A stretch of DNA of 64,000 nucleotides from Mercurialis annua (taxonomy: Eukaryota; Streptophyta; Magnoliopsida; Malpighiales; Euphorbiaceae): positions 20,225,501-20,289,500 of the forward strand of contig NC_065577.1 of NCBI RefSeq assembly GCF_937616625.2, in the 5' to 3' direction. Position numbers and translations under genes: made by a program. Below the pieces are notes generated by a model. The model searched no databases and had not been told where the DNA came from. It saw only the letters and a list, made by a program, of their open reading frames with translations. Position 1 is the stretch's first letter. Every line of letters begins with the position of its first letter. Positions 51,362 through 60,316 of this stretch are shown here, in pieces.

Positions 51362-51866
51362 AAAAGTAAACTACCGTCCTGCTACACCTCCTCAATAATC
51401 CGTCTCAACTGTGGATCCTCAGCTTGTAAAGCTTTGATCCGATCAATCAAAACAGGTTGCACTTGTAACTGTGCAAACAAACAACCGACCTGCAAAACCT
51501 GAAAACCGTAGCCTGAAGCTATCAAACTGTGCAACTCTCTAACCATGGGTCTACGCCCAATCTCAGAAATATGAGCCAAACTGCCCAAAGACTTGCGACT
51601 CAACGCATCGGCTACCACATTAGCCTTACCAGGATGGTACTGAATAGTACAATCGTAGTCTTTCAGCAACTCTAACCATCTCCTCTGTCTCAAGTTCAAC
51701 TCTCTCTGATCAAAGATATACTTCAGACTCTTGTGATCAGTGAAAATCTCACAAGTAGCACCATACAAGTAATGCCTCCAAATTTTCAGTGCAAAAACCA
51801 TAGCTGCCAACTCTAAATCATGAGTAGGGTAATTCACCTCATGCTTCTTCAACTGTCTAGGTTGCA
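51362..51866 (-). pseudogene. Tekay-like RNase H fragment
   Basis: 161 codons with the gypsy RNase H order: [65 protein letters not shown] and [10 protein letters not shown], followed by the linker to integrase. The Glu of DLELAA and Asp of FTDHKS, both catalytic, are present. The usual preceding VVAYASRQL stretch is cut: at about 51866 the sequence becomes non-coding leader, so RT, protease and gag are lost. A frame break separates it from the integrase (51361). Confidence 0.9.
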
Positions 51867-53140
51867 TTCGCTTTTGTTACTTCGATCTTCTTCTCGCACC
51901 TTATATACTTGCTGTGCAATAGCATGCGTTCGCCCAGTTCTTTGTTCATAGTATGGCGATTATAAAGAATATTAATGAATTCCTTAAATATATCACTTAC
52001 TATTCATCACAAATACTCGCTGTCCACGTAAGTTGGACTCTAGGGACGTCTCCTTCCTTTAAGCCTTCTATGATTACGTCTCTTATTGGAAGTCTTCTGA
52101 GTGTTCTGACTCATCGTCGACTAGCCAATTGCCAAAACATATACTTGCGTTGTATATGTTAAACGCATATTACTTTCGTAACAATAAGCATCTATGTTGA
52201 CCGGATTCAAGAAAATCAGTGTCCCCTAGATTTTCTTGATTACGTATCGCATCTTAAGTCTTGCGAGCATTCCACTCACATGGACTTAATCAAACATCAT
52301 CAGTATCAAATCACATCATACATGTTCTATACATTATTAATCGGATATAAATTATTATCCGAACACATATATTATTCTAACTATGTACTAGCTTGTTTAA
52401 TCAAGGCTAAGTTCATTAACTAGAGACACAAATCCTATGTTCTCACGAATATACGTATTCATTCGCCTCGTGGCCTTGATTGTAGCTTGCTCGCGAGCAC
52501 TTCACTTCCGTCACAGAGTTCTGGTCTAGGTATACTTACATAAAAACAAAACTCTTGAAAACTCTTTCAAATAAAACGACTCATTTGAAAATTTCATTTA
52601 AGTCTTAGCAAAATTGTGCACTAGGGTGATGACGTCTCTCATCCCCAAAAAGTTAAACAAATAACTTTTAAAAGTTATAAACTTTACGTTTTGTAAGTTC
52701 TCTAGACCTGTAAACTCTGTACCTGGAAAGTTCTTCAACTTCTGAAATTTTCCATTTCTTCTTCTCACTCTTTCTAAAATTTCGATCGATCGAATTCTAT
52801 AGCATCTATCACGTTATCTGATGCTAAGCACACATTTATATGACATCAAATCAAAATCATATCAATAGTATTCTATTTATAGGAGGCAATACCTCTCCTA
52901 AAAGCTTCATCTCAAAAAGCATATCATGTATGCCTGTCTCATCGAAACAACATATACGTATATACCTCGTATATACGTGTCACAAAAACAAATAAGCATT
53001 TCACAAATCAATCTGTCATACCGATCACAAAGTAAATCACACTAACAACTTGGATCAGACAAACCTCAACTCTAAAGCTGCAGTAGTTCCTAGGTTACTT
53101 AACTGACAAACACATCTTACCAGAGGTAACTGGACCAACT
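51867..53140 (-). other. Non-coding leader of the family-2 element
   Basis: About 1.27 kb between the primer site and the RNase H junction. AT-rich, no long ORF and no recognised motif. Its place right after the primer site makes it the 5' leader (possibly with the very start of gag) of the family-2 element. Confidence 0.6.
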
Positions 53141-53152
53141 GCTCTGATACCA
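53141..53152 (-). other. Primer binding site (initiator Met tRNA type)
   Basis: GCTCTGATACCA on the plus strand is TGGTATCAGAGC on the element strand, the standard tRNA-iMet complementary site of plant LTR elements, four bases from the LTR end at 53157. Confidence 0.93.
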
Positions 53153-53156
53153 CAAT

Positions 53157-55678
53157 TGTCACGACCCAAATTATTGAGCCGAGACCGGCGCTAGGGAATG
53201 GGAGTGGTAGCTCCGAAACCCGTAGCAAGCCTAAAACCACTAATAATTTTTCGCAATTAAAAGTATAATATATGATATATATTAAAACATTTTCAGAAGA
53301 ACTCTTTTTAAATAATACACTTATAGATATTAAAGTATTATATCAGAGTCTACAATATAAAATATCAATTGAAGTTAAAGCGTCTATCTAATACTAACAA
53401 CTACTGACTACTGCAGCTCTAAGAACTCATACTTGTGCAAGTCCAATGGCTTCTGGCACAGTGGAGCTGGTTTGTCTGATCCGACTCTGTCTACCAGCAA
53501 ACATCAGAGTGAGGGGTCAGTATTTGGGAAAATACTGAGTGAGTTTGCAAGTTACTTATAGTATTATCAAAATATAGCGTCACACGCTTAATACATATAT
53601 AATTTTATGATATAAGCAAACATTATTAATTTCAAAAGTGTGAGTCCAACTCACTAGATACGGGGACTTCCAGACTACACCGTAGCCGAGTTCTCACTCG
53701 TATCGAAATCGTAAAGTGTGAGTCCAACTCACTGGTGGCCCAGCCACTGGTGGGCCCAGCCCACTAGATACGGGGACTTCCAGACTACACCGTAGCCGAG
53801 TTCACTCTCGTATCAAATTCATAATATATTGTACATAGACATATATTAATTCTTAATCATAAAGTCAAGTACTCTAGACTGACTCACCAATGATCATGTA
53901 GCCTATTGACACCCAATAGGTAGTTGGTCTCTTCGGACCGCATATTAGACACTTATCTCCAAAACAACGAATACAACAACATTCATATAATCAAATCTAT
54001 CAAACAAAACAGCTTATACGAGCAAATCATATAGATACGAGATATTTAATATCAATACTCATAATATAAGAAAATAACTTTTATAATAATACGCAAAAGT
54101 AAATTGCCACTCACAGTGACCGCTTTCCGGATAATAATAATATAAAGATCCCATGAACTTCATGCGTTGTTTGATCACACAGCTATTCCAGCTCATCGGC
54201 CTGGTAGCTCGTTGATACTTCAGTTACTTATTCAAGTTACCTGTACGTTTAATCCATAAACGTAGGCTTAGTATCAAAACCCTAAGTTATAATCTTAGGT
54301 TAATATAATCGTATTTCAAATACGATTCTTAACTTTGATAGTATCCTAATACTTACTCAAGACATTCGTCATATCTCTTATTCCTTAATTCTTAAACTTA
54401 GGTTCCTTATATCTCGGAACCTTAATCGAACTCATTATGTTTGATATCCAAATTTCTTGTTTTCGGGGTCCGTGATACAGTTTTAATATCCGACTTACTT
54501 AAAGTCGGAAAACGGAGTCATAGCGGGGCGAAAATATTGTATAGGTGCTTCACGTAAACTATGCGCCCGCATAGTCTACTTGCGCGCCCGCGCAAAGTAC
54601 TTGCGCGCCCGCGCAAGTTTGTTACGCGCCCGCGTAACATTGTTACGCGCCCGCGTAACTATGTTACGCGCCCGCGTAACTTTGTTACGCGCCCGCGTAA
54701 CACTCGCCCTCGGTCATTCCGACGTGCTTCCGGCGTGAAAACGCTCCAAACACATCCGAAACGCTTAATCTGAGCTCAAAATTCTATAATCCAATTCTAA
54801 TATCGATTAAAACGATATAATCGTTTCGTGGCCTAAAACTTTGAATCGATATATCTTAAAATATATCCGTTTAAACGGTAAAACGACAAGCTTACCGCGA
54901 TTCGCCTCTGGAATACGATCAATTCGAGCTATTAAACGTCGGAAACGGACGAGAAACGGAGATCGAGCGACGGATCGAAACGATCGCTCTTTTCTTTCTT
55001 TTCTCCTTCTGGAGATTTCTTTCTTCTCTGATTCCTTATGATTAAGGAAATGTGTATATATAGTTTGGCAAATTTGCCAGTTCAATCCTTCATTTCTTTA
55101 ACTTAAACCATTTCTCTTTTAAACTTTCTATTTTAACCAAATAGCTAAATTATCCTTTTAACTCACTTTCATACGTATTATTTATATTCCAATAAATAAT
55201 ACTAACCCAATATTATTATTTTCCGTCAATAATCCTTTAATTGCTATTCTCGAGGCTTAATTGGCTAATTTACACTTTAGCCCTTAAACTTCTCAAAAGT
55301 TGCAATTTAGCCCAAAACGTATCCGCGTCCAAATTTTAAAAGGTCTCCGATTGACCCGAAACTTTTACCACATATACTGTAAAACATTTCGCGGACCTTG
55401 GCGAAATAATTTTCATTTTAAGTCGTAGTGGCTAAATTACTACTTTAGTCCCTGTACTTTATTTCGAGCTTTTCTTGACATTTCTCCTTCTAATTCCAAT
55501 TCTAACCTTAGAATTGAAATATAATATTAAGCTTCTCGAAATAATCTTTTTCAAAACCGTCCTGCTAATATTTTATACTTATCTTAATTTCTCGGAAATC
55601 CTTCCGATATCGCTACTCCGGCGATGCAACACTGGACACGTGGTCCAATTAAGTACTTAAATATTTTGGGGTATTACA
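53157..55678 (-). repeat. LTR of family 2 (2522 bp), 5' LTR of the chimeric element
   Basis: Element orientation: TGTAATACCCC to GGGTCGTGACA, then the primer site. Matches the shortened LTR at 31339-32136 at both ends. Contains two ~110-bp direct repeats with GTGTGAGTCCAACTCACT and ACGGGGACTTCCAGACTACA (53637-53815) and a seven-member dyad array (54558-54701). Confidence 0.9.
54558..54701. repeat. Dyad array, family-2 LTR (7 dyads, exact 21-bp spacing)
   Basis: Seven inverted repeats with a CC centre: ACTATGCG/CGCATAGT (54558-54575), TTGCGCG/CGCGCAA (54580-54595), ACTTGCGCG/CGCGCAAGT (54599-54618), then GTTACGCG/CGCGTAAC four times (54621-54638, 54642-54659, 54663-54680, 54684-54701). Centres are exactly 21 bp apart throughout. 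Arms change in step on both sides. Confidence 0.95.
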
Positions 55679-55817
55679 AGAGTATCCTCAGATAACTCAG
55701 ATAACTTTACGACAGGTTTGGGAGGAAGAGAAGTAGATGCAGGAACAAAACCAACTATGATAGGAGCATCTTCATCAAAAGACAATTTCAGCGAGTCCAG
55801 GTGATTGTCACCCATAT
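55679..55817 (-). pseudogene. Tat antisense ORF, second exon (truncated by insertion)
   Basis: Follows the acceptor at 55818 and encodes MGDNHLDSLKLSFDEDAPII and a Pro/Ser-rich stretch, then is cut by the family-2 LTR. Its frame agrees with the first exon when the 77-bp intron is left out. The missing middle of the gene lay between here and 47079. Confidence 0.7.
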
Positions 55818-55894
55818 CTACATTCACAAAACACACGCACATAAAAGAAGGAAGACGTAACAAAGAAAAAAGATAAACTAAAAGAGAGGCATAC
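55818..55894 (-). other. Probable 77-bp intron in the Tat antisense ORF
   Basis: On the minus strand: CAGG|GTATGCC to GAATGTAG|ATATGG, with a T-rich interior. Unspliced, the ORF stops five codons after the donor. Confidence 0.65.
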
Positions 55895-56705
55895 CCTGAG
55901 AAGTAGTCAAATCAACATAAGATGGAGAAGGATAAGCATGATACGATTGGGACAGTATACCCTCACTCTCTAGAGGACCCTCGTTCATAACACGAAGGGG
56001 TAGATCAAGATGGGGAAACGCACGAAGAGGATACTTATCCACTAAATCACAACAGTCATACATACAACTCTTAGCATCATGAACAAGGGAATCTACTATT
56101 TCTAAGACAGTAGTAGAAAGGGGAGAAAAAACTAACGAAGCCGCATCATCAACCCATTCAATAGGGAAGTCCATAAAGGCATCCTCATGACCAACGACAT
56201 AAAAAGACCGTTGCCAGCGCTTGGTAATCTTAGGAAGCCCTTCTATCACTCTCCTACCCCTATGAGCGGTCAGGCGAATGTAAAACTCATTATTCCTACG
56301 AGAGACAAAGAACAATTTATTAAGAAGACCTAGGGAAGGCACCAAACCCCTATCATGCGCTAACTCAACAAAACAACAAAGAATGCGGATGGCATTTGGA
56401 TGAATTTGTACCAGGGGAACCTGATACTCCAAAATAAAGTCTTTGATCAAAGGATCAAGTGGAAAACGTAAACCACATCGCAATTGCTCTTTGTACACAA
56501 TGACTTTCCCATCACCGACGAAAGTATTAGCAACAACGCGAGAACCACACGCAGTGAGGGAGTAACTAAGAGGGATGCCATACTCTTCACGAAACTCGTA
56601 TAAAGCATCTCTATCAACGTTAGAAGAAAAGGTATTCAACGAATTCCTATAGTCTACCGCCATACCAGATGAAGGAAGAGAAATTGAAGACCTAGTTCGA
56701 GGCAT
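55895..56705 (-). pseudogene. Tat antisense ORF, first exon (putative gypsy-type transposon domain)
   Basis: About 270 codons from an ATG at 56705. Residues about 40-110 hold the pattern of the plant 'putative gypsy type transposon' family (Pfam Transposase_28): a YGIPLSYSL start, a VIVYKEQLRCGLRFPLDPLI core, then LVQIHPNAIRILCCFVEL. Residues 130-190 continue with FVSRRNNEFYIRL and a WQRSFYVVG/FPIEW block, also usual for it. Despite the name the family has no known catalysis; it is found in antisense ORFs of Tat elements. The exon itself is intact, but the gene is split by the intron at 55818-55894 and the insertion at 55678. Confidence 0.75.
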
Positions 56706-57132
56706 GGAGAAATTGAAACTACAATTAAATTAATTTACCTGGAAAAAGAAGAAACAAACACCTAAAAGCAACAAAGGAAGCAAGGTGAGGTGAAACCAAA
56801 AAGAAAGAGGAAAACTCAATGCAAGCGATGAAGCAAAAGTCAGAACGGAAGAAGAATTTAAAGCAAAGCAAACCAAGAACCGTTAGGCGGCCGTCAGAAC
56901 AGAACGTGGCGATCAGCGAGAGTCTCGGGAATTTCAAAAACCAAATATTTAAAATTCAAAAAAGGGAGCAGTTAAGGAACAATTAAAACATCACCAACAG
57001 GACCATCGCGATAGCCCAGCCCAAAGCAAGGGAAACCATTTTCAGAAGAAAACAGGTCAGATACCAAGACCAATGGACAGTTACCAAAACAAGCATAAAT
57101 ACTTGAAGAACTATTTCTTTGGGAGGGACTAA
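56706..57132. other. Tat region between antisense ORF start and 3' LTR
   Basis: Non-coding on both strands as far as I can see; would contain the promoter of the antisense ORF. A polypurine tract TTTGGGAGGGA (57118-57128) lies four bases before the LTR start; another purine run AAAAAAGGGAG lies near 56959. Confidence 0.5.
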
Positions 57133-57564
57133 TGATGGATATAGAACCAACATTAGGGATATAGAACCAGCATAATGCAGGCAAGCGTCATGGGTCGCAA
57201 ACTCAGAAGCAGACCTGGCTAGTACCTGACTCAAGACTCAGGCAGAACTGAGTAGATATCCGATAAGCACGCCGCAATCCCTCCAAATCAGGGATAAAGG
57301 CGAATCTTAACAGAATCACAGTTGAAGTCGGCAAAGGACAATTGCACTACAACTCAAAGACTATGATGTATAAATAGAACGGCCTAGGTCAGGTATAACT
57401 CTCATATTCACTCTTATAATTACTTTAGCTGAGACTCCATCAAATACTTACTTAGGCATCAGAGGGTGTTCGAGCCAACACCGGCTCGAATACTTATAAC
57501 TTGTTGATCTTGAAAGGTGGGAGCTCAGCGACAACAGTGACAAGGACAATCATCAAAACCATCA
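57133..57564 (+). repeat. Tat 3' LTR (about 381 bp) and 51-bp tail
   Basis: Starts TGATGGATATAG and aligns with the reversed copy at 41296-41665 up to GATCTTGA (57513). Contains a TATA box TATAAATAG (57369-57377) and, about 100 bp further, an 8-bp hairpin TTCGAGCC/GGCTCGAA (57469-57490) conserved in both copies. The last 51 bp to CCATCA are missing from the reversed copy: either that copy is truncated or this tail is the start of a leader from a tandem element. Satellite follows at once. Confidence 0.75.
57369..57377 (+). promoter_or_regulatory. TATA box of the Tat LTR
   Basis: TATAAATAG in the middle of the LTR; the reversed copy has TATATATAG at the matching place. Expected transcription start about 30 bp downstream. 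Confidence 0.6.
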
Positions 57565-57835
57565 AGATTTAAGCCAAGCATTTACAAACATTACGAAACA
57601 AATCCAAACGTTTCACCTTTTTAGTGATTTAATCCAAACGTTTACAAATGTTGCGAAGCAAATCTAAACGTTTCCTCATTTTAGCAATTTAGGCCAAAAG
57701 TTTAAAACGTTACGAAACCAATCCACACATTTATAATGTTACAAAACAAATACAAACGTTTCACCTTTTTAGAGATTTATATCAAACGTTTAAAATGTTA
57801 CGAAACCAAATCAAACGTTTAAAACGTTACGAAAC
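57565..57835. repeat. Satellite remnant between Tat and a family-1 LTR
   Basis: About 4.5 diverged monomers, several shortened in the ACAAACGTTA stretch. In the same orientation as the main array. Confidence 0.9.
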
Positions 57836-58047
57836 TATAGTATCCCGTAAAATTTTTAAAATTTTCCGATAAGTTTCCGGTAGTATTTTTTCGTTTGCGA
57901 ATACTTGGTTCGATTAGAGGATCGTTTAAATCTTGTTGGTTCAGTCTGAATATAGTTTGACCAAGTGTTGGTTGGACCAAATGGCTGGTCCAACCAAGTT
58001 GTGGGTCAACCAAGTTGGTTAACTCATTTTCCTTAGCTGCTTTGGAC

Positions 58048-58232
58048 AGGTCTCATTCGAGACCTATCCCTTTGTTCACAGGTCTTGATCGACACCTGTG
58101 AAAGTTTGATATGGTCTCGTTCGAGACCAACAGGTCTCGAATGAGACCTTCGTTTTATGGCTGGTCTTGTTCGAGACCAGCAAGGTCTTGAACGAGACCC
58201 TAGCTGATTTTTGCTGGTCTCGTTCGAGACCA
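58048..58232. repeat. Dyad array, family-1 LTR copy 3 (7 dyads)
   Basis: Centres near 58056.5, 58088.5, 58120.5, 58140.5, 58170.5, 58191.5 and 58223.5 (spacings 32, 32, 20, 30, 21, 32). Cores are CTCG-NN-CGAG with several G-to-A or C-to-T changes; outer arms are mostly GGT/ACC and CTGGT/ACCAG. Confidence 0.85.
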
Positions 58233-59408
58233 ACATCGCTCTAGGGGCTGTTTTGGCTCCTATTTTGTTTTCCTTTCCGACTCAAATTTTACCTAATTAA
58301 TCCCTATTTAAGTCACGTTTTTTTACCCTAATATCTGCCTCGCACTTTCAAGTAAACCCTAGCCGTAAATTGTGTTCCATATTACTCTGAAGTTCATCGG
58401 CAAAATCCATCTCCTTCTCGCACAAACTTCGATAAGTTTTGGTTCTTAATATTTTCAGTTTTACTCATTATCGACACCTCCATATTGTGACCCGTTCTTA
58501 ATCGTTTCAGAACAAAATTCAGAACCATTTTGTCTTAGTCATTGTAGACTCGATTCCCTACGATTCTGAAGTCTCGTAAATTGAAACGGTACGTTATACT
58601 ATTCATCTGAATCGCTGTCGTTTCACCGCTTATGCTTGTCTTTAACTCTAAATCCCATATTGTTGCTGCCGATTGGGTTATTTCACCCTTGGGTTTTGAT
58701 TTTGATATCTTAACGATTATAGTCTTTTGTGATTGTCGTCATTGTTTCTTAGTGTTTATGTGTTATTGATTTTCAATGGTTTTGAAGCTATTGTTAATCG
58801 TCTTCTTTTGGTTCCAGCTACTATCTTTTGTGATGGCATGCTTGAGGTGTTGTTCTTGATTGATGTTGTTTGATTAGGAAGTTGTTGATTTTTGTAGCAT
58901 GAGAATTTCAAATTCTGTTTTTATAATGTGTTTGAAGATGGGTTTGTAAGTTTGGAGAAGAAGGAGTATGTGGCAGGTAGTGATTGGCTTATTTTGATTT
59001 TTTTGACTAAAGGATTATTTAGGTCACTAGTTTAATTAGATTTAATCAATTAGATTCCTTAGGTTAATTATTAAACCATTTCATATTTTACTTATTTACT
59101 AATTTTTTGATTTTAACTTGGGTATTACATTTCAAATTGAAATATCACAACTCGAAAATATTGTTTAAAATCTAAAAATAATATTTAAATTCATTTATAA
59201 TTAAATTAATTATTTTGACTATATTAAATGGAAATTGTATATTATTTTTTAATTACTATTTTGAGATTTTGGCGTAGCGTGCCAATGTGATTAAATTTAT
59301 ATTTTAGCTTTTTATTGTTTATTAAATTATTTTAGAGATGTTTTTTTTATTGATTACTTGGGTTTCAAGCTATTGAGTTCAATTTGATATTTAATCGATA
59401 TTTGTATT

Positions 59409-59418
59409 AAATTTTAAT
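59409..59418 (+). repeat. Target site duplication, left (10 bp)
   Basis: AAATTTTAAT, repeated exactly at 60307-60316 on the other side of the Mutator-like element. Confidence 0.9.
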
Positions 59419-60306
59419 GAACGAAGGATCACTTTGCCCCCCGAATTTGGCACAAAGTATCAAAAACGTCCAAATTAGCAAAACCGGATCATTTTTACCC
59501 TGAACTTGACAAAACCGTTTGAAAAACACCCCTATGCTGATGTGGCACCTTAATTGGAGAGTGAGATTCTAAATTTATAAATAATTAACTCTAATTAACT
59601 TAATCTAATTAAATATGTAATCCTAATTAATTTAAAACTCATCTTCCTCCACCACCACTATCCTTATTCCTCCACCTCCACCGACCACCACCCAAAATCA
59701 ATAATCCACCGCCCAAACCCATATGACACCGCCCCGGATACCGTCGTAGTGGCTGAGAGACGAACTGAGTTCGTCTCTCAAATCTGAGAGACGAACCAGT
59801 TCGTTCCTCTCTCAGATCTAAGAGACGAACCAGTTCGTTCCTCTCTTAGATTGAGAGACGAACTGAATTCATCTCTCATCTGAGAGACGAAGTCCAGTTC
59901 GTCTCTGACAATGAGCAGCTTCCAGAAAAAATTTCCGGCAGCTGCTCATCAAAAAATTTAAAAACAATTGATTTTTTTACAAAATATACAAAGAAGTCCT
60001 TTACATTTTTAGTTAATATAATATTGATATGTAAGGTTTTAAAATTAGTTTTTTTAATTATTATGGAATAATTTATATAATGTTAAAAAAAAATAGGATT
60101 ATTTTAAACCTTTTGCCATCAAAAACCACCTAGAAATAAAAAACCACCACCAAAACCGGAAAGTGTGTTTGACTCTCTTAAGTGAGATTGGGGAGGGTGT
60201 TTTTTGTACCAATTTTGCCAATTTCAGGGTAAAAGTCATCCCCTTTTCTTAATTTGGACGTTTTTGATACTTTCTGCCAAGTTCGGGGATAAATGATCCT
60301 TTGTTC
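59419..60306. mobile_element. Non-autonomous Mutator-like element with long TIRs (888 bp)
   Basis: Terminal inverted repeats of about 115 bp (59419-59534 and 60192-60306): GAACGAAGGATCAC at the left against GAACAAAGGATCAT read inward from the right, then GTATCAAAAACGTCCAAATT in both. A perfect 10-bp duplication AAATTTTAAT flanks it. Long TIRs with 9-10-bp duplications are the mark of plant Mutator-like elements. No transposase ORF. The interior has an array of imperfect palindromes with GAGAGACGAAC/GTTCGTCTCTC cores (59754-59906). Confidence 0.88.
59754..59906. repeat. Palindrome array inside the Mutator-like element
   Basis: Five palindromes with centres near 59767, 59797.5, 59831.5, 59865 and 59895. 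The first is perfect: TGAGAGACGAACT (59754-59766), G, then its complement (59768-59780). The second and third have matching outer arms that differ from each other: CTGAGAG/CTCTCAG and CTAAGAG/CTCTTAG. Confidence 0.85.
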
Positions 60307-60316
60307 AAATTTTAAT
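60307..60316 (+). repeat. Target site duplication, right (10 bp)
   Basis: AAATTTTAAT, identical to 59409-59418. Confidence 0.9.

Larger units (their letters stand above)
47080..55678 (-). mobile_element. Chimeric Tekay-like Ty3/gypsy element with two different LTRs
   Basis: In minus orientation: family-2 LTR (53157-55678), primer site (53141-53152), ~1.3 kb non-coding leader, then RNase H, integrase with chromodomain-like tail, polypurine tract and a family-1 LTR (47080-49961). Gag, protease and RT are absent, and the leader meets RNase H near 51866. The two LTRs start TGTAATACCCC and TGTAATATCCCG and do not align through their bodies. Flanks CAGAC and AGAGT are not a target duplication. The simplest reading is two separate insertions in the Tat antisense ORF fused by a deletion; template switching is possible. 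Confidence 0.8.
40326..57564 (+). mobile_element. Decayed Tat-lineage Ty3/gypsy retrotransposon with nested insertions
   Basis: Plus-strand order: end of reverse transcriptase, RNase H, a second RNase H-like domain, integrase, a convergent antisense ORF and a short 3' LTR. The extra RNase H and the antisense ORF are features of the Tat lineage (Grande, Retand, Ogre relatives). The 5' LTR, gag, protease and most of RT are missing. Three insertions split it: a reversed Tat LTR (41296-41665), a solo family-1 LTR (42903-45764) and a chimeric Tekay-like element (47080-55678). Several stop codons and frameshifts show it is dead. Satellite flanks read CGATT (left) and AGATT (right), which may be a worn 5-bp target duplication. 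Confidence 0.85.

Noticed and set aside
53055..53240. 61-codon minus-strand ORF
   Set aside because: It spans the primer site and the LTR border, so it cannot be a single gene.
54561..54773. Arg/Pro repeat protein (RPRNFVTRPRN-type)
   Set aside because: It is a translation of the 21-bp dyad array in the LTR; the period is a multiple of three by chance.
47075..55683. Target duplication for the chimeric element (CAGAC and AGAGT)
   Set aside because: The flanks do not match, which instead supports two separate insertions joined by deletion.
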